64,000 nt of DNA from the NCBI GenBank assembly GCA_916700875.1, contig CAKAKS010000038.1:11479944-11543943 (forward strand), written 5' to 3'. The notes beneath the pieces were generated by a model that searched no databases, was not told the origin of the DNA, and saw only the letters and a list, made by a program, of their open reading frames with translations. A program made the translations under genes and the position numbers. Position 1 is the first letter of the stretch. Every line of letters begins with the position of its first letter. The DNA is from Sebastes aleutianus. Its lineage: Eukaryota; Chordata; Actinopteri; Perciformes; Sebastidae. Positions 52,653 through 62,302 of this stretch are shown here, piece after piece.

Positions 52653-53528
52653 TACATGATGACTATGATGATATATTTTTACTCATAATTCAACTTATTT
52701 TTAAATGGTTTAAACTATATTTCTCACTCATTTTGCTTAAATGTATCTACATAATGTGTTTTTAATGTGTGCATCATAATTTATCATGTGTTTCTGTTTC
52801 ACTGCTGCACAACAAGTGTGTGCTTTTGGGACAAATAAAACAAGTGGTTGATTAAACTACTGATTTATCAAAACAACATTGTGGTTATAATTGTTATTTT
52901 CAGCCCCGGTTTAAAGAATTTGCTTCCCCTGATGTTTCTTTGTCCCTCGCCATCACCTGAGAGCTCTGTGGTGGTTTGTTTTTGATGACTTCACCTCCCT
53001 GGAGGGGGAGAGTCGGGAGCAATGTGCTGACAAACAAACACACACACGCACACACACACATTCAGCCCTGCATTCCTCACATATCTTACACTAATAGCTC
53101 GCACATACCTAGCTTATCGCCTGGTGCATGGGAAAACATGCACACCCGTATGAACGCACATAACATGGCTTTGTCTTAAAGACTGAAGTTTGTGCCGACT
53201 CTGCATTTCCATCACAAAACGCAAACAAACTCACATGACCACAGAACCCTCTCGACGACACCCTTATGGTCCACGGACCACAGTTTTGGAAATGACTGGC
53301 ATCAATCATCACATACTGGTGGTGCGGTTTGTCTCGTCTTTTGTCCACTGCATCAATATTACACCAATAACCCTGCCCTGCAACAGTGGTGATGTTAGCA
53401 AATAACCCTCTCTGAGACCCTTTTGTGTCTCTGTGTGTGTACAGTGATAACATTAATAAATAAAGAAATTTACTGCAGCGATTATATAAAGAGCTATGAA
53501 TAGGAAGCCTTTAAATAACTGACTAGAC

Positions 53529-53571
<43 letters not shown>

Positions 53572-56500
53572 GCAGAGGGAGAAATGGAGGACTGAATATT
53601 GTGGTTAAAAGGCCTCGCAGACTGGAGATAATACAGTTCACACTCAGTGGCTCCTATTTCTCTCTTTTTTTCCCACTTATATCTATACAGATGTTCTTCT
53701 TCTTTCCCACAAACAGGATTTCATCTGCCTCACGATGAATACTCGTGCCTGTAGCTACCTCAGACGTTTTATTCATCTATCCACCTCCTCTGTCCCATGA
53801 ATGACTGGGTCAGATTATGGTGATTAGTCCTCGTGTGACATCAAGCCAGTCATTTATATAACCCCGTATTACTCTGTCTGCAAGGTCATCCGCTAGATTA
53901 GACCAGCCAGCATGATAGGATCACTCAGTGGATTAGGTTACCTGGGACGCTAGCATAAACAATGCAAGATCAAGCCAATTCTCTGCACAACAAATAGCAT
54001 GCAACATGGAAATCAAAATGTTGTATAGAGTGCTACATAAATTAGCATGTAGCTAAAGTCAGAGAGTCATTGATGTTAGATTACAATGACAAGTTAGCAT
54101 TGGCATTAGCATTTGGTAGCTAACATTGGTAAGATGCAACAGAAACAAAATAAAAGTAACTATAGAATTTCGTGAATGACAATTTTGCATTGTACACAAG
54201 CATACTGGGCTTGTATTTTGACGACCTATCCTCTCTACCCGACGACCTATCCTAACCTTAAAGGGACTATTTGTAAGATTCAGAAATGCTGCTTAACAGC
54301 GACACCTGTGGCCTTGAAATCAACGAAAGTCAGCGTCGAGCTCGCGCTTGCTCGCTCTACATAGACATGAACGATCATCGCTCAAAACAGTGAGGCGACA
54401 CACGTCAGCTAAAACCCAATATCACTCTATATTTCAGCTGCTTGGCAGTAATGTTAGCTGACCAGACGAACGTCTCTCCATGAATCAATGCTGATCCTAG
54501 TGTTGGCTTTTCCTGCTCAGCACAGGCTTCAGCAGCGGGGCTCCTCAACGAGTTACGTTATCGCCTCCCGACCGCAGCCGGCAGCCGAAGACACCGGCAC
54601 CCGGTCAGTAACAAGACGATAACGTAACTCGTTGAGGAGCCCCGTCACTTCACAAGACACGGAAAACCTCTGTTGGTCTGGAGGAGCTGCAGCATTTATT
54701 TCTGCACAAACGTCCACTCTACATTCACTAGATATTCTCAGAGCTAAACTAACTCTTCCGCAGTGTGGAGTGAGCGCGCGTTCACGTCTAGAGGTGGAGC
54801 GAGACAGCGAGGACGCGCGCGCTGTCTGAGTGAAGGAGAGCAGGCAGCGGAGACAAGGCTCCGGCCACACGCGAGCGCGCATATGCGAACGCGCATGTGT
54901 GCCGACCCGCTACATTTATACGCTTAAAAAGTTACAAACAGTCCCTTTAACTATTCGAGGTCAATGCTTAACCTTAACTATCTTGCAAGAGTTTTACAAT
55001 TTCCGTAATAGCTTCTAGACACGACCGTCCACTGTGCTGCATGCCAACATGCTACCATGATACATGTGAAACCGCAAATACGTGAATAGGCGCTTTTATT
55101 AACTTCAGGGTTTGCAATTGCAATTAAGACCACCTCTGCAAACATCATTAGGCTACACACTTTTATAAAATGAGACATTCAGGGGAAAGGAGCCGAGGTG
55201 CCATTTCACACACCCAAATGCCAAGTATATCAGTGGGACTATTGTTTAGAAGATGATAATCTACTAACTAAATTAATCACGAGAAGCATCAGGATCTCAT
55301 TCAGTCTCCGCATGCAGATATTACGGCTGTGTGTGGTGTGTCAAACAGTGGAAGGTTTATCTGAGAAAATTGAAAAAAGTTAAGGTCAAGACACTTTTAC
55401 AGCGAGCCGACACAACCTGAATGAATAGAAGAACATTTCCTTTTGGATTGTAGTAATCTCCTTTAGTAAAGCCAAGAAGGCCTCCAAAGAAGGATAACAA
55501 TGTTGCAGAGCTGCCAGCCCTGGACTGTTTTGGGTACCACATTGGTGGCAACAGCTACTGCTGCAGGCACAGCTAGTTAGTCAAACAGACAAATAAACAG
55601 ATTAAGATTAAAGAAGACTAAAGGTGAAAAAGCGCCCTTTGGGTCACCTTCAGACTGTCCTGATACCCAACCAGACTCAGGTGGTTAGAAGCAAACAAGA
55701 GTGACATCTTGAAGATCTGCACTTCAGCAGGGGTTCAAAAACACAGCAAGTAAATAAATAAATCCTCCACATCTCATCAAATTACATAACACAGAATATT
55801 TTTGCTTCACTCTTAATATGACCTTCACTGGTAAAAAAAGTTCACCTTATCAAATAATTTTTGTCTATTATTGATTTCTAAAAGCCTTTTTTTCACACAA
55901 GCGAGAGAAATTGCCCATGCCGTAAAATAATTTCAACCTGTTTCCCAAAAAAAAAAATCAACTTGAAACAACAATTTTGTAGGATGAGAATCACATAAAT
56001 CAAAAAATAACTTATATTGCAGCAGAGGTGTGGACTCCAGACACAAATCTGATGACTCAATTCAATGACAAAATAAAAAAGACAAAAAAAAATACTTGAT
56101 TTGGACTTTAACACCATGACTCGTGACTTAAAATACTTGATACCTTCCCCCAAACCCAAAGATTAAAAAGTATGTTATCTAAAAAGTGTCAATTCATTTC
56201 CTGGATCAATGAACATAACACTGCAGGAGAGAATCATGAAGAACTAACGTTACGTTACTGAGCACCAGTTGGAAAAAAAGGATACCAAAGATCATTTTTT
56301 TCGTGCACAAAACTGTGATGGTCAACAAAAAAGAAAAATGTGCGGGTCTAAAATTACAGATTGACACGCAAATGGCACGCAGGACTTATATGTGACTTGC
56401 AAAACAATGACTAGGTCCCACCTCTTAGAATCAAGATCATTACATTTAAAGCTCACACACAGGTTAATTTGTATCAAAGTCAAAATTGTCTCATCACACT

Positions 56501-57713
56501 AGCAGTGTTTTCACGTTTTAAGAAAATAAGTCTCAACATTAAATGGATGTAATTACACACACTACTTATTAAGTGATATATTACTTGATATGATAATGAG
56601 CCTTCACCTCACAACCCTGATGTCTCTGTTACTGTTACTGTTTGTCCTTCTGACATGTCCTCAATGTGTATCATGATACTTGCTGTAACAGCTTTTTGAG
56701 CTCAGAGAGCTTGTTATGTCTTACATCATCCCGCTAAACACAACGAATGACACAACCCGCCGTCTGCGCTCTTCGCCTCCTCCTTGTTCCACTCCCTCTC
56801 CTTTCACTCCTTATCATCTCTCTAAATCCCTTTCTAATCATTAACTCAATCTCTCTTACCTCAATTTCAGCTGCATTAAGTCATTAGGTGAGGCTATTAC
56901 TCGAGACTGGGGATTCTCCGAACCGACTCTTTCAGTCCCGATAGCAATATCTGGGCTTTGGGTATCGGACGATACGGAGTACCGATCCGATACCAGTGTT
57001 TGATTAATAAGCTGCATGCCTCACTGTGTGACAGTGACTGGGTTTATTCTTTCAAGCTTGATTTAAACATTGCTTTCCTAACTTTGTAAAACAAAATGTA
57101 ACAAATAAATACATAGATATGCATTTACTGAATTGTTATGCGTGCGTTGTGATTGGTCCAACAGTCCGTATGTATGTACATGTCTTTAAGGGTAAAAGCC
57201 TGTGTCCCAGAGTTGCCAAGTCCGCTTATTGTAAGCGACTTTGGGCTTGATAAGTCGCTTACAACTATTGGTAGTCGTGGGTTGCGGTTTTTTGGGCTTG
57301 TTTCTAAGGAGTAGTTGCTTATTTGGTCTTGCTCCTGTCTCTCTCCGACGATTCGCAGGCAGTTTGGCAGCACTGTTTTCTTGGATTAAAAAAAAAAAAA
57401 AAAAAATTCAACTTGTTTATGTTAAGTTGACAAGAAAAATTTAAAGTTACAAGCTAAAAACGAATGCAAAAATGCAATGCAATGATTGCAAATCCAAAAT
57501 AAATTCATGCTCCTTTTGGGCTTGTTTCTCTCGCAAGATCTGGCAACACTGCTGTGTCCCAGTATGAGTGACTTCTGCCATGACCTCAGAGACAAAAACA
57601 GAAAAGAGTCCTGCGTGCTCTCCACACAAGACCTTGTAAGGTAGAAGGTAGATTTATCCTTTCTCTGGGTTGTGTAAATATGGGCTCCTTGACCAAACTG
57701 TGCACACACACTG

Positions 57714-57755
<42 letters not shown>

Positions 57756-60700
57756 CCTTTCTCTGACCTCAGTGTTGTGGGGTTACACACACACACAATG
57801 GTTTCACTCAGGGCGAGCCAACCAGCCAGCTCTCCAGCTAATTCCAGCAGCTACAGTCAGTCTCCAGCATGCATGGAGCATTAACCACATGGAGGGAGGT
57901 GTGGGGGGGTCGATATTTGTTATCCCAAAACTTGGACCTTCGCCCACAGAGCAGAAGGGGGGGGTTTGTTTTCATCTCACTGGGCCTGTTTGTTTGTCTG
58001 TTAAAAAAAAGGAATCAATCTGCACAAAACCAGCCATTGTGGGGGGAAATGCACGAAGACGTATAACTTCTAAATGGATTCATGTGACACAAAGTAATTC
58101 CAAAGAAAGTTGCTCAGGACAGGAAGTAAAATCTCTCCGCAATGCCACTAGGGAACAGAATTAAAGATTACCTTAAATCTGCTCTATAGTGACGAACCCA
58201 TAAAGATTTATCACCCGACATCATTTTAGCATCTTTCAGCTATCTGTTTTGTTTTTACAGGCCTTCAATTTGACTGTTTTGGTTCATTCTCACCGCTCTC
58301 ATCAGCCTTGTTTCCAGTCAACATGACTTCAAATGCATGATAATGTTCTCCGTGTCTGCTGGATGTGTACTGTAAATAAGCAACTGATAACTGCTAACAA
58401 GTTCGGCAAGTCAACATAAGCGGTTCACTTGGCTTGTGAACCGAAGGGTCGCTGGTTCAAGTCCCTGCATGGATCAAGTACGGACTGAGGACTGAGGACT
58501 GGTAGGTGAACTGGCACCTCTCCAGCTACCAGCTACCAGGACCTCTTAAGCAAGCCACCAGACCCCCAAACTGTGGGCTATATAGTAGCTGCCCACTGCA
58601 TCCTAATACTAGGATGGGTTAAATACAATACAATGTACTATTTGACAATAACACCTGACATTATTGCTGCTTTCAGGTCTGTTCCCACAACAAACGTGGT
58701 GCTGATTGACCTGTTAGCGCTACGATATTCATGCTTAACAATGGCTGCAATCTGAACACATCTCCTGTATCTTGTCACATTTCAGGCACAGTAAATATAT
58801 GCATCTCTATACAACAAATTAGTGTGGTTACACTGCGCTCTAGTTCATAAATAATTCAGTTGGATGGGAAGCTATCACTATAATCAGCATAAAAAAAGGT
58901 CAGATTGAACAGCAGTCAATTAGCCTGACATGAAAAGACCGACATGACTGGATTAAACTCTCCACATCATAGACGACTCTCTGCTCTGTCTGCTTTAGTT
59001 TTATTTATTTCAGTGGACTAATCTGTTGCAGTTGTACCTCTCAGTGATTTCAAAATCTGCTAAGAGGGGCTCAGACACATCCTGATCTAAAAAAAATAAA
59101 ATAGGTTAGGGCAGCTAAATCAGGGCTGAAATTAGAACAAAAACATGCAGCAACTCCGCTGCTCTGATACTACAGCAGTAGATGAGATACAAGGTGACTG
59201 TAGTAATTTAAAAAAGGTACAATTTGTTTTTAAGAACCCCATCATTACTTTTTACGCTGATCGTGACTTTTGCTGCCGACTTTTTAACTTTAACACTTGG
59301 CAGATCTCGGCACCGTCCTTTTGAAATTGAAAACCGAAACAGAGAGTTGGAAGTGTTTCAAAGCCTTTCTCCCCGTGGCGGCTCATCCCGGGTGAGCCAG
59401 CCAGGAGTCACGGTGGCCGCAGAGCGTCCTGCCACTCATGTCGCCGTGGTTATGTAAGCTAGGAGATCAGACTATACGCCACTGAGGGGGAAGGAGAGAT
59501 TTGGAGAGTAAAGGAAGGGAAGAGAGAGAGAGAGAGGATTGCATGAAAGTGACTTTGAATTATAAACAAGGTTACGTCTGTTTCAGCCTTTTATCTCCCG
59601 CTCTCTCTCTCTCTCTCTACCTCCCCTTCTCACTCTCATGTTCCCTTCTTCCCTCCCTCCTGTCCTCCCTCTCCCTCTTCACACCCTCTCCATCTCCCCT
59701 AAGGGCTCCAGTGTACTCCAGACAAAATTGGACTTTTGGCAAATTCTCAAAAGGCTGTCAAAGACGACGCTAGGTCCAAAGGACAGTACGCCCACTCTGA
59801 CTGGATGTCTGTCTGCGTGTGTGTGTTTGTGTGTGTGTGTGTGCAAGTTAGCTAATCTCTGGGCAGATCCAGTGGAAGTCCATCTGAACAAGGTGACCAG
59901 GAGGTGGGATATATCTAGCTGCCAAGGTGTCCTTTTAAATGCCAGAACAACGTCAGCACAAGAACAGGACTCCTTGTTCCTGCTCACAAACTATATTAAA
60001 GCTAGGGTTGGTAATCTTCTTCAAAAACATTTTTTGTTATATTAGTTGAAATTCTCATTACACCCGAACAGCAATCAAGACATTAAAAGTTCTGACAAAA
60101 AAAATTAAGAAAAACAGTATCTGTGGCTGTCTTAGGACTGTAATAGCTGTGAGTACTAAGAATAGCCATGTTCGTTGTTTACATTCATAATGATGAATTT
60201 TGGGGGAGTGGCTTTGGAGGGAGGCCTGAAGAAACGGACTGTCAGTGTTGCCGACTTGGCGACTTTCTCGCTAGATTTAGAGACTTTTGGAGCTAGTGCT
60301 GCTAACTACTTTCAATGGAAAAGAGTTGTAAACACTGGACTCGTTTTTTAGGTTGGATCATTTTTAAAAATCTAGCGTACTCTTGCTATTTTCCTAAGAT
60401 TACCGACCCTAGCTTTACAGGCACTTTGTATTCTAAATATTACTTCTTATTCCTTTTATTCCTTCTTATTCTTATTCCTATGCAAAGTTCATATCCTGAA
60501 TAAGAATAAGAAAATACTTTAGTTTATTCTTCTTCAACTAAATGGTTGCATCTTCTCCACTTTTCTCCTTTTTAAATAATAATACTTAGAATATCTTTGG
60601 CTTTCTGACTGTCGGTCATACAAAACAAGACATTTAAAGAGCGTGACGGAAATTGTGACGGCCGTTTGTCACTATTTTCTGACATTTTATATAGTTAATA

Positions 60701-61216
60701 GTTAGCAAATGCATGGATAATGAAAATAATTGTTAGTTGCAGCCCTACTTTTGACACTGCTGCTTTATGTAGACTCACAACGTAACAGACGGCTAAGACA
60801 GCAGGAAGAAAGTGAGTACAGTAGCAGGTGACTGTGTTTTTATGTAAATACAGAATATATACCGTGAGTCTGTGTGTGAACTCTTTACTGTACTCACCTA
60901 TCTGCAGCAGTACGGGCGTCACCAGCGCCGTCTCCATGGCGTAACAGAACTCCCGGCCGAACATCACGGCCCCGTGCATCACCCATCTCTTCAAGGGTAT
61001 TCCTTCGACCGATCCCTCGCTCGTAGACTCCTCCCCTCCTCGACCTCCTCCTCCTCCTCCTCCGCCGGCCCCCGATCCATCCGTCTCGCCTCCTGCTCCT
61101 CCTTTCTCCTCGTCCGAGCCCGATGCCTTGGTTTTTTTGGCTTTGCCCCCACCCCCCAGAGATCCGACCTGCATAGCGTCGGCATCTGTGTTCTGGGGAG
61201 GCATGTTGGAGGGCAT
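29488..61216 (-). CDS. slc45a4: slc45a4, solute carrier family 45 member 4 (complete coding region)
   Basis: Twelve-helix MFS-fold membrane transporter. Mammalian SLC45A4 was first described as a proton-coupled sugar transporter and more recently linked to polyamine transport. Predicted coding exons on the - strand: 61216-60898, 38264-38076, 34375-34196, 33975-33785, 33656-33473, 33307-32852, 32473-32202, 32104-31943, 31095-30996, 30875-30795, 30709-30579, 30386-30318, 30185-30031, 29665-29488. All phases match and the total is 2667 nt or 888 aa (human 768). Landmarks: VMHGAVMFGREFCYAMETAL in TM1, SDRCTLRWGRRRPFIL after TM2, a long cytoplasmic loop (exons 5-7: VRSKSDSVLAM, SCTFSYYGRV, GDTESEEGE), and SISYCPYALLGQYHEMK. 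The start ATG at 61216 precedes a second at 61204 that aligns with the human MAPQN start region. Residues about 18-65 are Gly-rich and longer than in human. A splice acceptor at 61259 implies an upstream non-coding exon. The first coding intron is 22.6 kb. Confidence 0.96.
31404..31896. mobile_element. MITE in slc45a4 intron 8
   Basis: Left end CCCCGTTTTCACCGCAGGAA and right end whose complement begins AGCTGGGTTTCCGCTAAACG, with internal matching GGAACT and CCCGGGA blocks: imperfect inverted termini of a teleost non-autonomous DNA element, about 490 bp. It ends only 47 bases from the exon 8 donor at 31943. Confidence 0.65.
33726..33771. repeat. (CA)n/(TG)n microsatellite at an slc45a4 splice donor
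   Basis: About 23 units. In the - strand transcript this is a UG tract starting 14 bases after the exon 4 donor (exon ends at 33785) and filling over a third of the 128-bp intron 4. Confidence 0.95.
34376..38075. other. slc45a4 intron 2 content
   Basis: 3.7-kb intron with CA tracts (35574-35592, 35786-35815) and an AT run (35664-35688). It holds one copy of the opposed repeat pair (36662-37222, listed separately). No nested gene seen. Confidence 0.5.
36662..37222 (+). repeat. Interspersed repeat, copy A of an opposed pair
   Basis: Starts TCTGAGAAGTGAAGCCAATG, includes AGGGGGCGACTCCTCTGGTT, and ends TATACAGTCTATGG. It is the reverse complement, with about 10-20% divergence by eye plus indels, of the segment 50230-50893. 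The CTATGG and GAAGCCAA ends relate it to the repeat at 20262. Lies in slc45a4 intron 2. Confidence 0.8.
38265..39780. other. slc45a4 first large intron, proximal part
   Basis: AT-rich intronic sequence with no recognisable gene. A short CA tract lies at about 39479-39498. Confidence 0.5.
39780..39900 (+). mobile_element. LINE ORF C-terminal fragment (L2/Rex-like)
   Basis: One frame reads RRATAILDCQDHPLLKEF then KLLPSGRCVRA, a pattern I associate with the end of fish non-LTR retrotransposon polyproteins. Short, with no intact ORF around it. Confidence 0.5.
39985..40395. repeat. Nested foldback element
   Basis: Perfect 22-bp inverted arms at 40079-40100 and 40340-40361, plus inner 28-bp arms at 40203-40230 and 40292-40319 that match with two differences. 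The whole could fold into a long interrupted hairpin. The text is familiar from percomorph repeats. Confidence 0.8.
40780..41200 (+). mobile_element. Two adjacent LINE 3' tails
   Basis: First tail: GTCTCTCTTGGAAAAAAGAT … GATTAAATAAAGATTAGATA (to about 40890). Second: CACATTTCCCTTCATGGGAC followed by AATAAAGATAACCTAACTTA (41144-41185). Both resemble fish non-LTR retrotransposon 3' ends with short A-rich tail repeats. Confidence 0.5.
41200..43840. other. slc45a4 intron, largely unique sequence
   Basis: Low in simple repeats. The stretch about 42590-43270 has balanced composition with AT-rich homeodomain-like cores (CTAATTTGATTG at about 43157) and could be a conserved non-coding element. No exon seen. 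Confidence 0.35.
43845..44060. repeat. Teleost-type repeat fragment
   Basis: Contains GGGGTCCATTGACCTCTGAC and CCCCTTTACAGACATCCCCA, segments I recognise as a dispersed percomorph DNA-element remnant. Ends not verified. Confidence 0.45.
44669..44699. repeat. (CA)n microsatellite
   Basis: Pure CA run of about 15 units. Further short CA runs lie nearby at 44398-44420 and 44755-44770. Confidence 0.9.
45104..45140. repeat. (CA)n microsatellite
   Basis: Pure CA run of about 18 units in slc45a4 first intron. Confidence 0.9.
45141..48074. other. slc45a4 intron, no gene seen
   Basis: Intronic sequence with purine-rich GGAAAGGAAAGG runs near 47495-47530. Open frames here are not gene-like. Confidence 0.5.
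48075..48601. mobile_element. MITE with CAGTGTTG ends
   Basis: Left end CAGTGTTGTAGTCAAGACCA and right end whose complement begins CAGTGTTGGAGTGCTCAAGA. Internal AAGACCAAGACC and GAGACGAGACC blocks are typical of a common teleost non-autonomous transposon. About 527 bp. A (TG)n run at 48274-48303 lies inside it. Confidence 0.75.
48821..48866. repeat. (CA)n microsatellite
   Basis: About 22 CA units with one CAGA interruption. Confidence 0.9.
49110..49240 (+). mobile_element. Retroelement 3' tail
   Basis: CATATAAATAAAGTTATTAT followed by an ATT-repeat tail, like the 3' end of fish LINE or SINE elements. No upstream ORF recognised. Confidence 0.4.
50230..50893 (-). repeat. Interspersed repeat, copy B of an opposed pair
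   Basis: Reverse complement of the 36662-37222 repeat (shared blocks include GGTCTATTTGACTCTAAATG, GAGTCGCCCCCTGCTGGCTA and GCATTGGCTTCACTTCTCAG). It lies in slc45a4 intron 1, about 13 kb from copy A. Confidence 0.8.
50894..52525. other. slc45a4 intron, no gene seen; possible conserved element
   Basis: The part about 51890-52220 is free of simple repeats and of mixed composition, and could be regulatory, but nothing in the sequence proves it. Confidence 0.35.
52526..52645. repeat. (TA)n/(CA)n compound microsatellite
   Basis: Alternating TATATA, CATACATA and CACACA blocks over about 120 bp. Confidence 0.9.
53533..53569. repeat. (CT)n microsatellite
   Basis: About 18 CT units; the Glu/Arg-rich open frame across it on the - strand is an artefact. 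Confidence 0.9.
54258..54950. mobile_element. TTAA-flanked MITE with internal perfect inverted repeat
   Basis: Ends TTAAAGGGACTATTTGTAA and the complement of TTAAAGGGACTGTTTGTAA (18 of 19 identical), about 693 bp, with TTAA at each edge as in piggyBac-type target sites. Internally it has a perfect 27-bp inverted repeat, 54537-54563 against 54617-54643, with a 53-bp loop. CpG-rich right half (CGCGCG). ORFs across it are shadows. Confidence 0.85.
56930..57010. repeat. Fish repeat fragment with GATACGG/CCGATACC motif
   Basis: GGTATCGGACGATACGGAGT followed by ACCGATCCGATACCAGTG, a self-complementary motif familiar from teleost short repeats. Short and without confirmed ends. Confidence 0.4.
57211..57551. 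mobile_element. MITE with 11-bp target-site duplication
   Basis: AGTTGCCAAGTCCGC at the left and the complement of GTTGCCAGATCTTGCG at the right form short inverted ends. The element is flanked on both sides by the direct repeat CTGTGTCCCAG (57200-57210 and 57552-57562). About 340 bp, with an A-run at 57388-57406. Confidence 0.75.
57716..57753. repeat. (CA)n microsatellite
   Basis: About 18 CA units in slc45a4 first intron. Confidence 0.9.
58395..58645 (+). mobile_element. tRNA-derived SINE
   Basis: Contains a consensus RNA polymerase III B box, GGTTCAAGTCC (58454-58464), preceded by GGCTTGTGAACCGAAGGG and followed by a non-tRNA body ending near ACTAGGATGGGTTAAATACA. No tRNA cloverleaf can be completed, so this is a SINE and not a tRNA gene. 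Confidence 0.7.
59997..60418. mobile_element. MITE with TAAAGCTAGGGT ends
   Basis: Left end TAAAGCTAGGGTTGGTAATC and right end whose complement is TAAAGCTAGGGTCGGTAATC (19 of 20 identical). About 420 bp, no coding capacity. It lies 480 bp downstream of the slc45a4 exon 1 donor in the transcript sense. Confidence 0.85.
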
Positions 61217-61258
61217 GCACGCAATGAGGTAACAAGTGCACCCCCCTCTAACAACCAC

Positions 61259-62302
61259 CTGTAGCTACCAAAGAAAAAACAATACTTCGTCCCCGCTTTC
61301 TTCAAACTACTTATATCAAGTCACTCGTAGTAGTGATGGAATTACAATCTTTACAAGCTACAAACTGCAGCCTGTGTTAGTAGTTTGCTGGTTATATTGT
61401 AGTTACATCTATTAATGCTTTAAACAAAAACCACTAGAATAAAACCCTGTAACAGATAGTGTCCCAGCATGCAAGGTAATACAATGTATCTTGGGTCCCT
61501 ACTAAAACTAAAAAAGGCTATGGATACTAAATAAATGAAGGAAAAACTGATCTATTATCTAAAGATCTGGTATGTGAATGTAACAAAAAAAAAAAAAATC
61601 AGTTGTCCTAAAAACAAGTTGTCCTCCCAAAACACTGCAGCTTCAAATTCAACACGTGTTAATCCTCCTCTCGGCTTTTTGTTTTGTCCCAGAGTCGAAA
61701 AAAAAATAATGAACAAAAATCAACTTTCCAAAGGCTCGTAGAAAATCCAGAAAAATAAAAGGAAGCAGTTGAATTTTCACAGGAAGAGTGTGCGGTACAT
61801 CCAAGAGTGTGCGTTTGCTTCTTTCTGTGTGTCAAGTGTTTGTGTGTGTGTATGTATGTGTGTGTGTGTGTGTGTGTAGTGTGTGGTGTGCGTTTATGGC
61901 TTTTTTGTCATTGAGGTTTCTCCCTCTGTTTCCTACTGTCTATTACAAGCTGTAAAAATCCATATAGAAGACCATTCAGTTAGTTCCAGAGTCATTTTGT
62001 GTATTGAGGGCTGGATGGAGCGCTGGCTGGTGGTCTGGATGGCGGAGTGGGTGGGGGCGAGGGAGAGGCCGCGGGGAGAGGGTGGCAGGGGAGGAGGAAG
62101 AAGGCAGGTAGCGAAGGTGGGCGGAGCTCCTCTGAGAATCCCCATCGATTGGCTGATCAATCTGGAGGAAAACAATCAGCAGGATGTCATCCACGCAGGC
62201 GTCCCATTGGTCGGGAGGAGAGATGACCGGTGAGGTGGTTGAGAAGAGAGGGGGAGAAAAAAAACATCAGAGTTAGTCACAGCAATTGACCAAAGCATGA
62301 CA
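61259..62302. other. Region upstream of slc45a4 coding exon 1, GC-rich segment
   Basis: Directly right of the acceptor at 61259. A (TG)n run lies at about 61840-61892. The segment 61990-62235 is GC-rich, with a strong - strand acceptor-like tract (TGATTGTTTTCCTCCAG, ending about 62168) followed by open frames in all three phases (Pro/Ser-rich). It may hold an unassigned exon or promoter sequence, or neither. Confidence 0.35.

Noticed and set aside
54553..54882. 109-codon - strand open frame
   Set aside because: Lies wholly inside the TTAA-flanked MITE and spans its inverted repeat; a CpG-rich shadow frame.
58430..58470. Possible tRNA gene (B box present)
   Set aside because: No acceptor stem, anticodon loop or full cloverleaf can be formed; the body continues as a SINE.
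60872..61264. 130-codon + strand open frame over slc45a4 exon 1
   Set aside because: Antisense shadow of the GC-rich slc45a4 exon; the - strand frame matches the SLC45A4 family.
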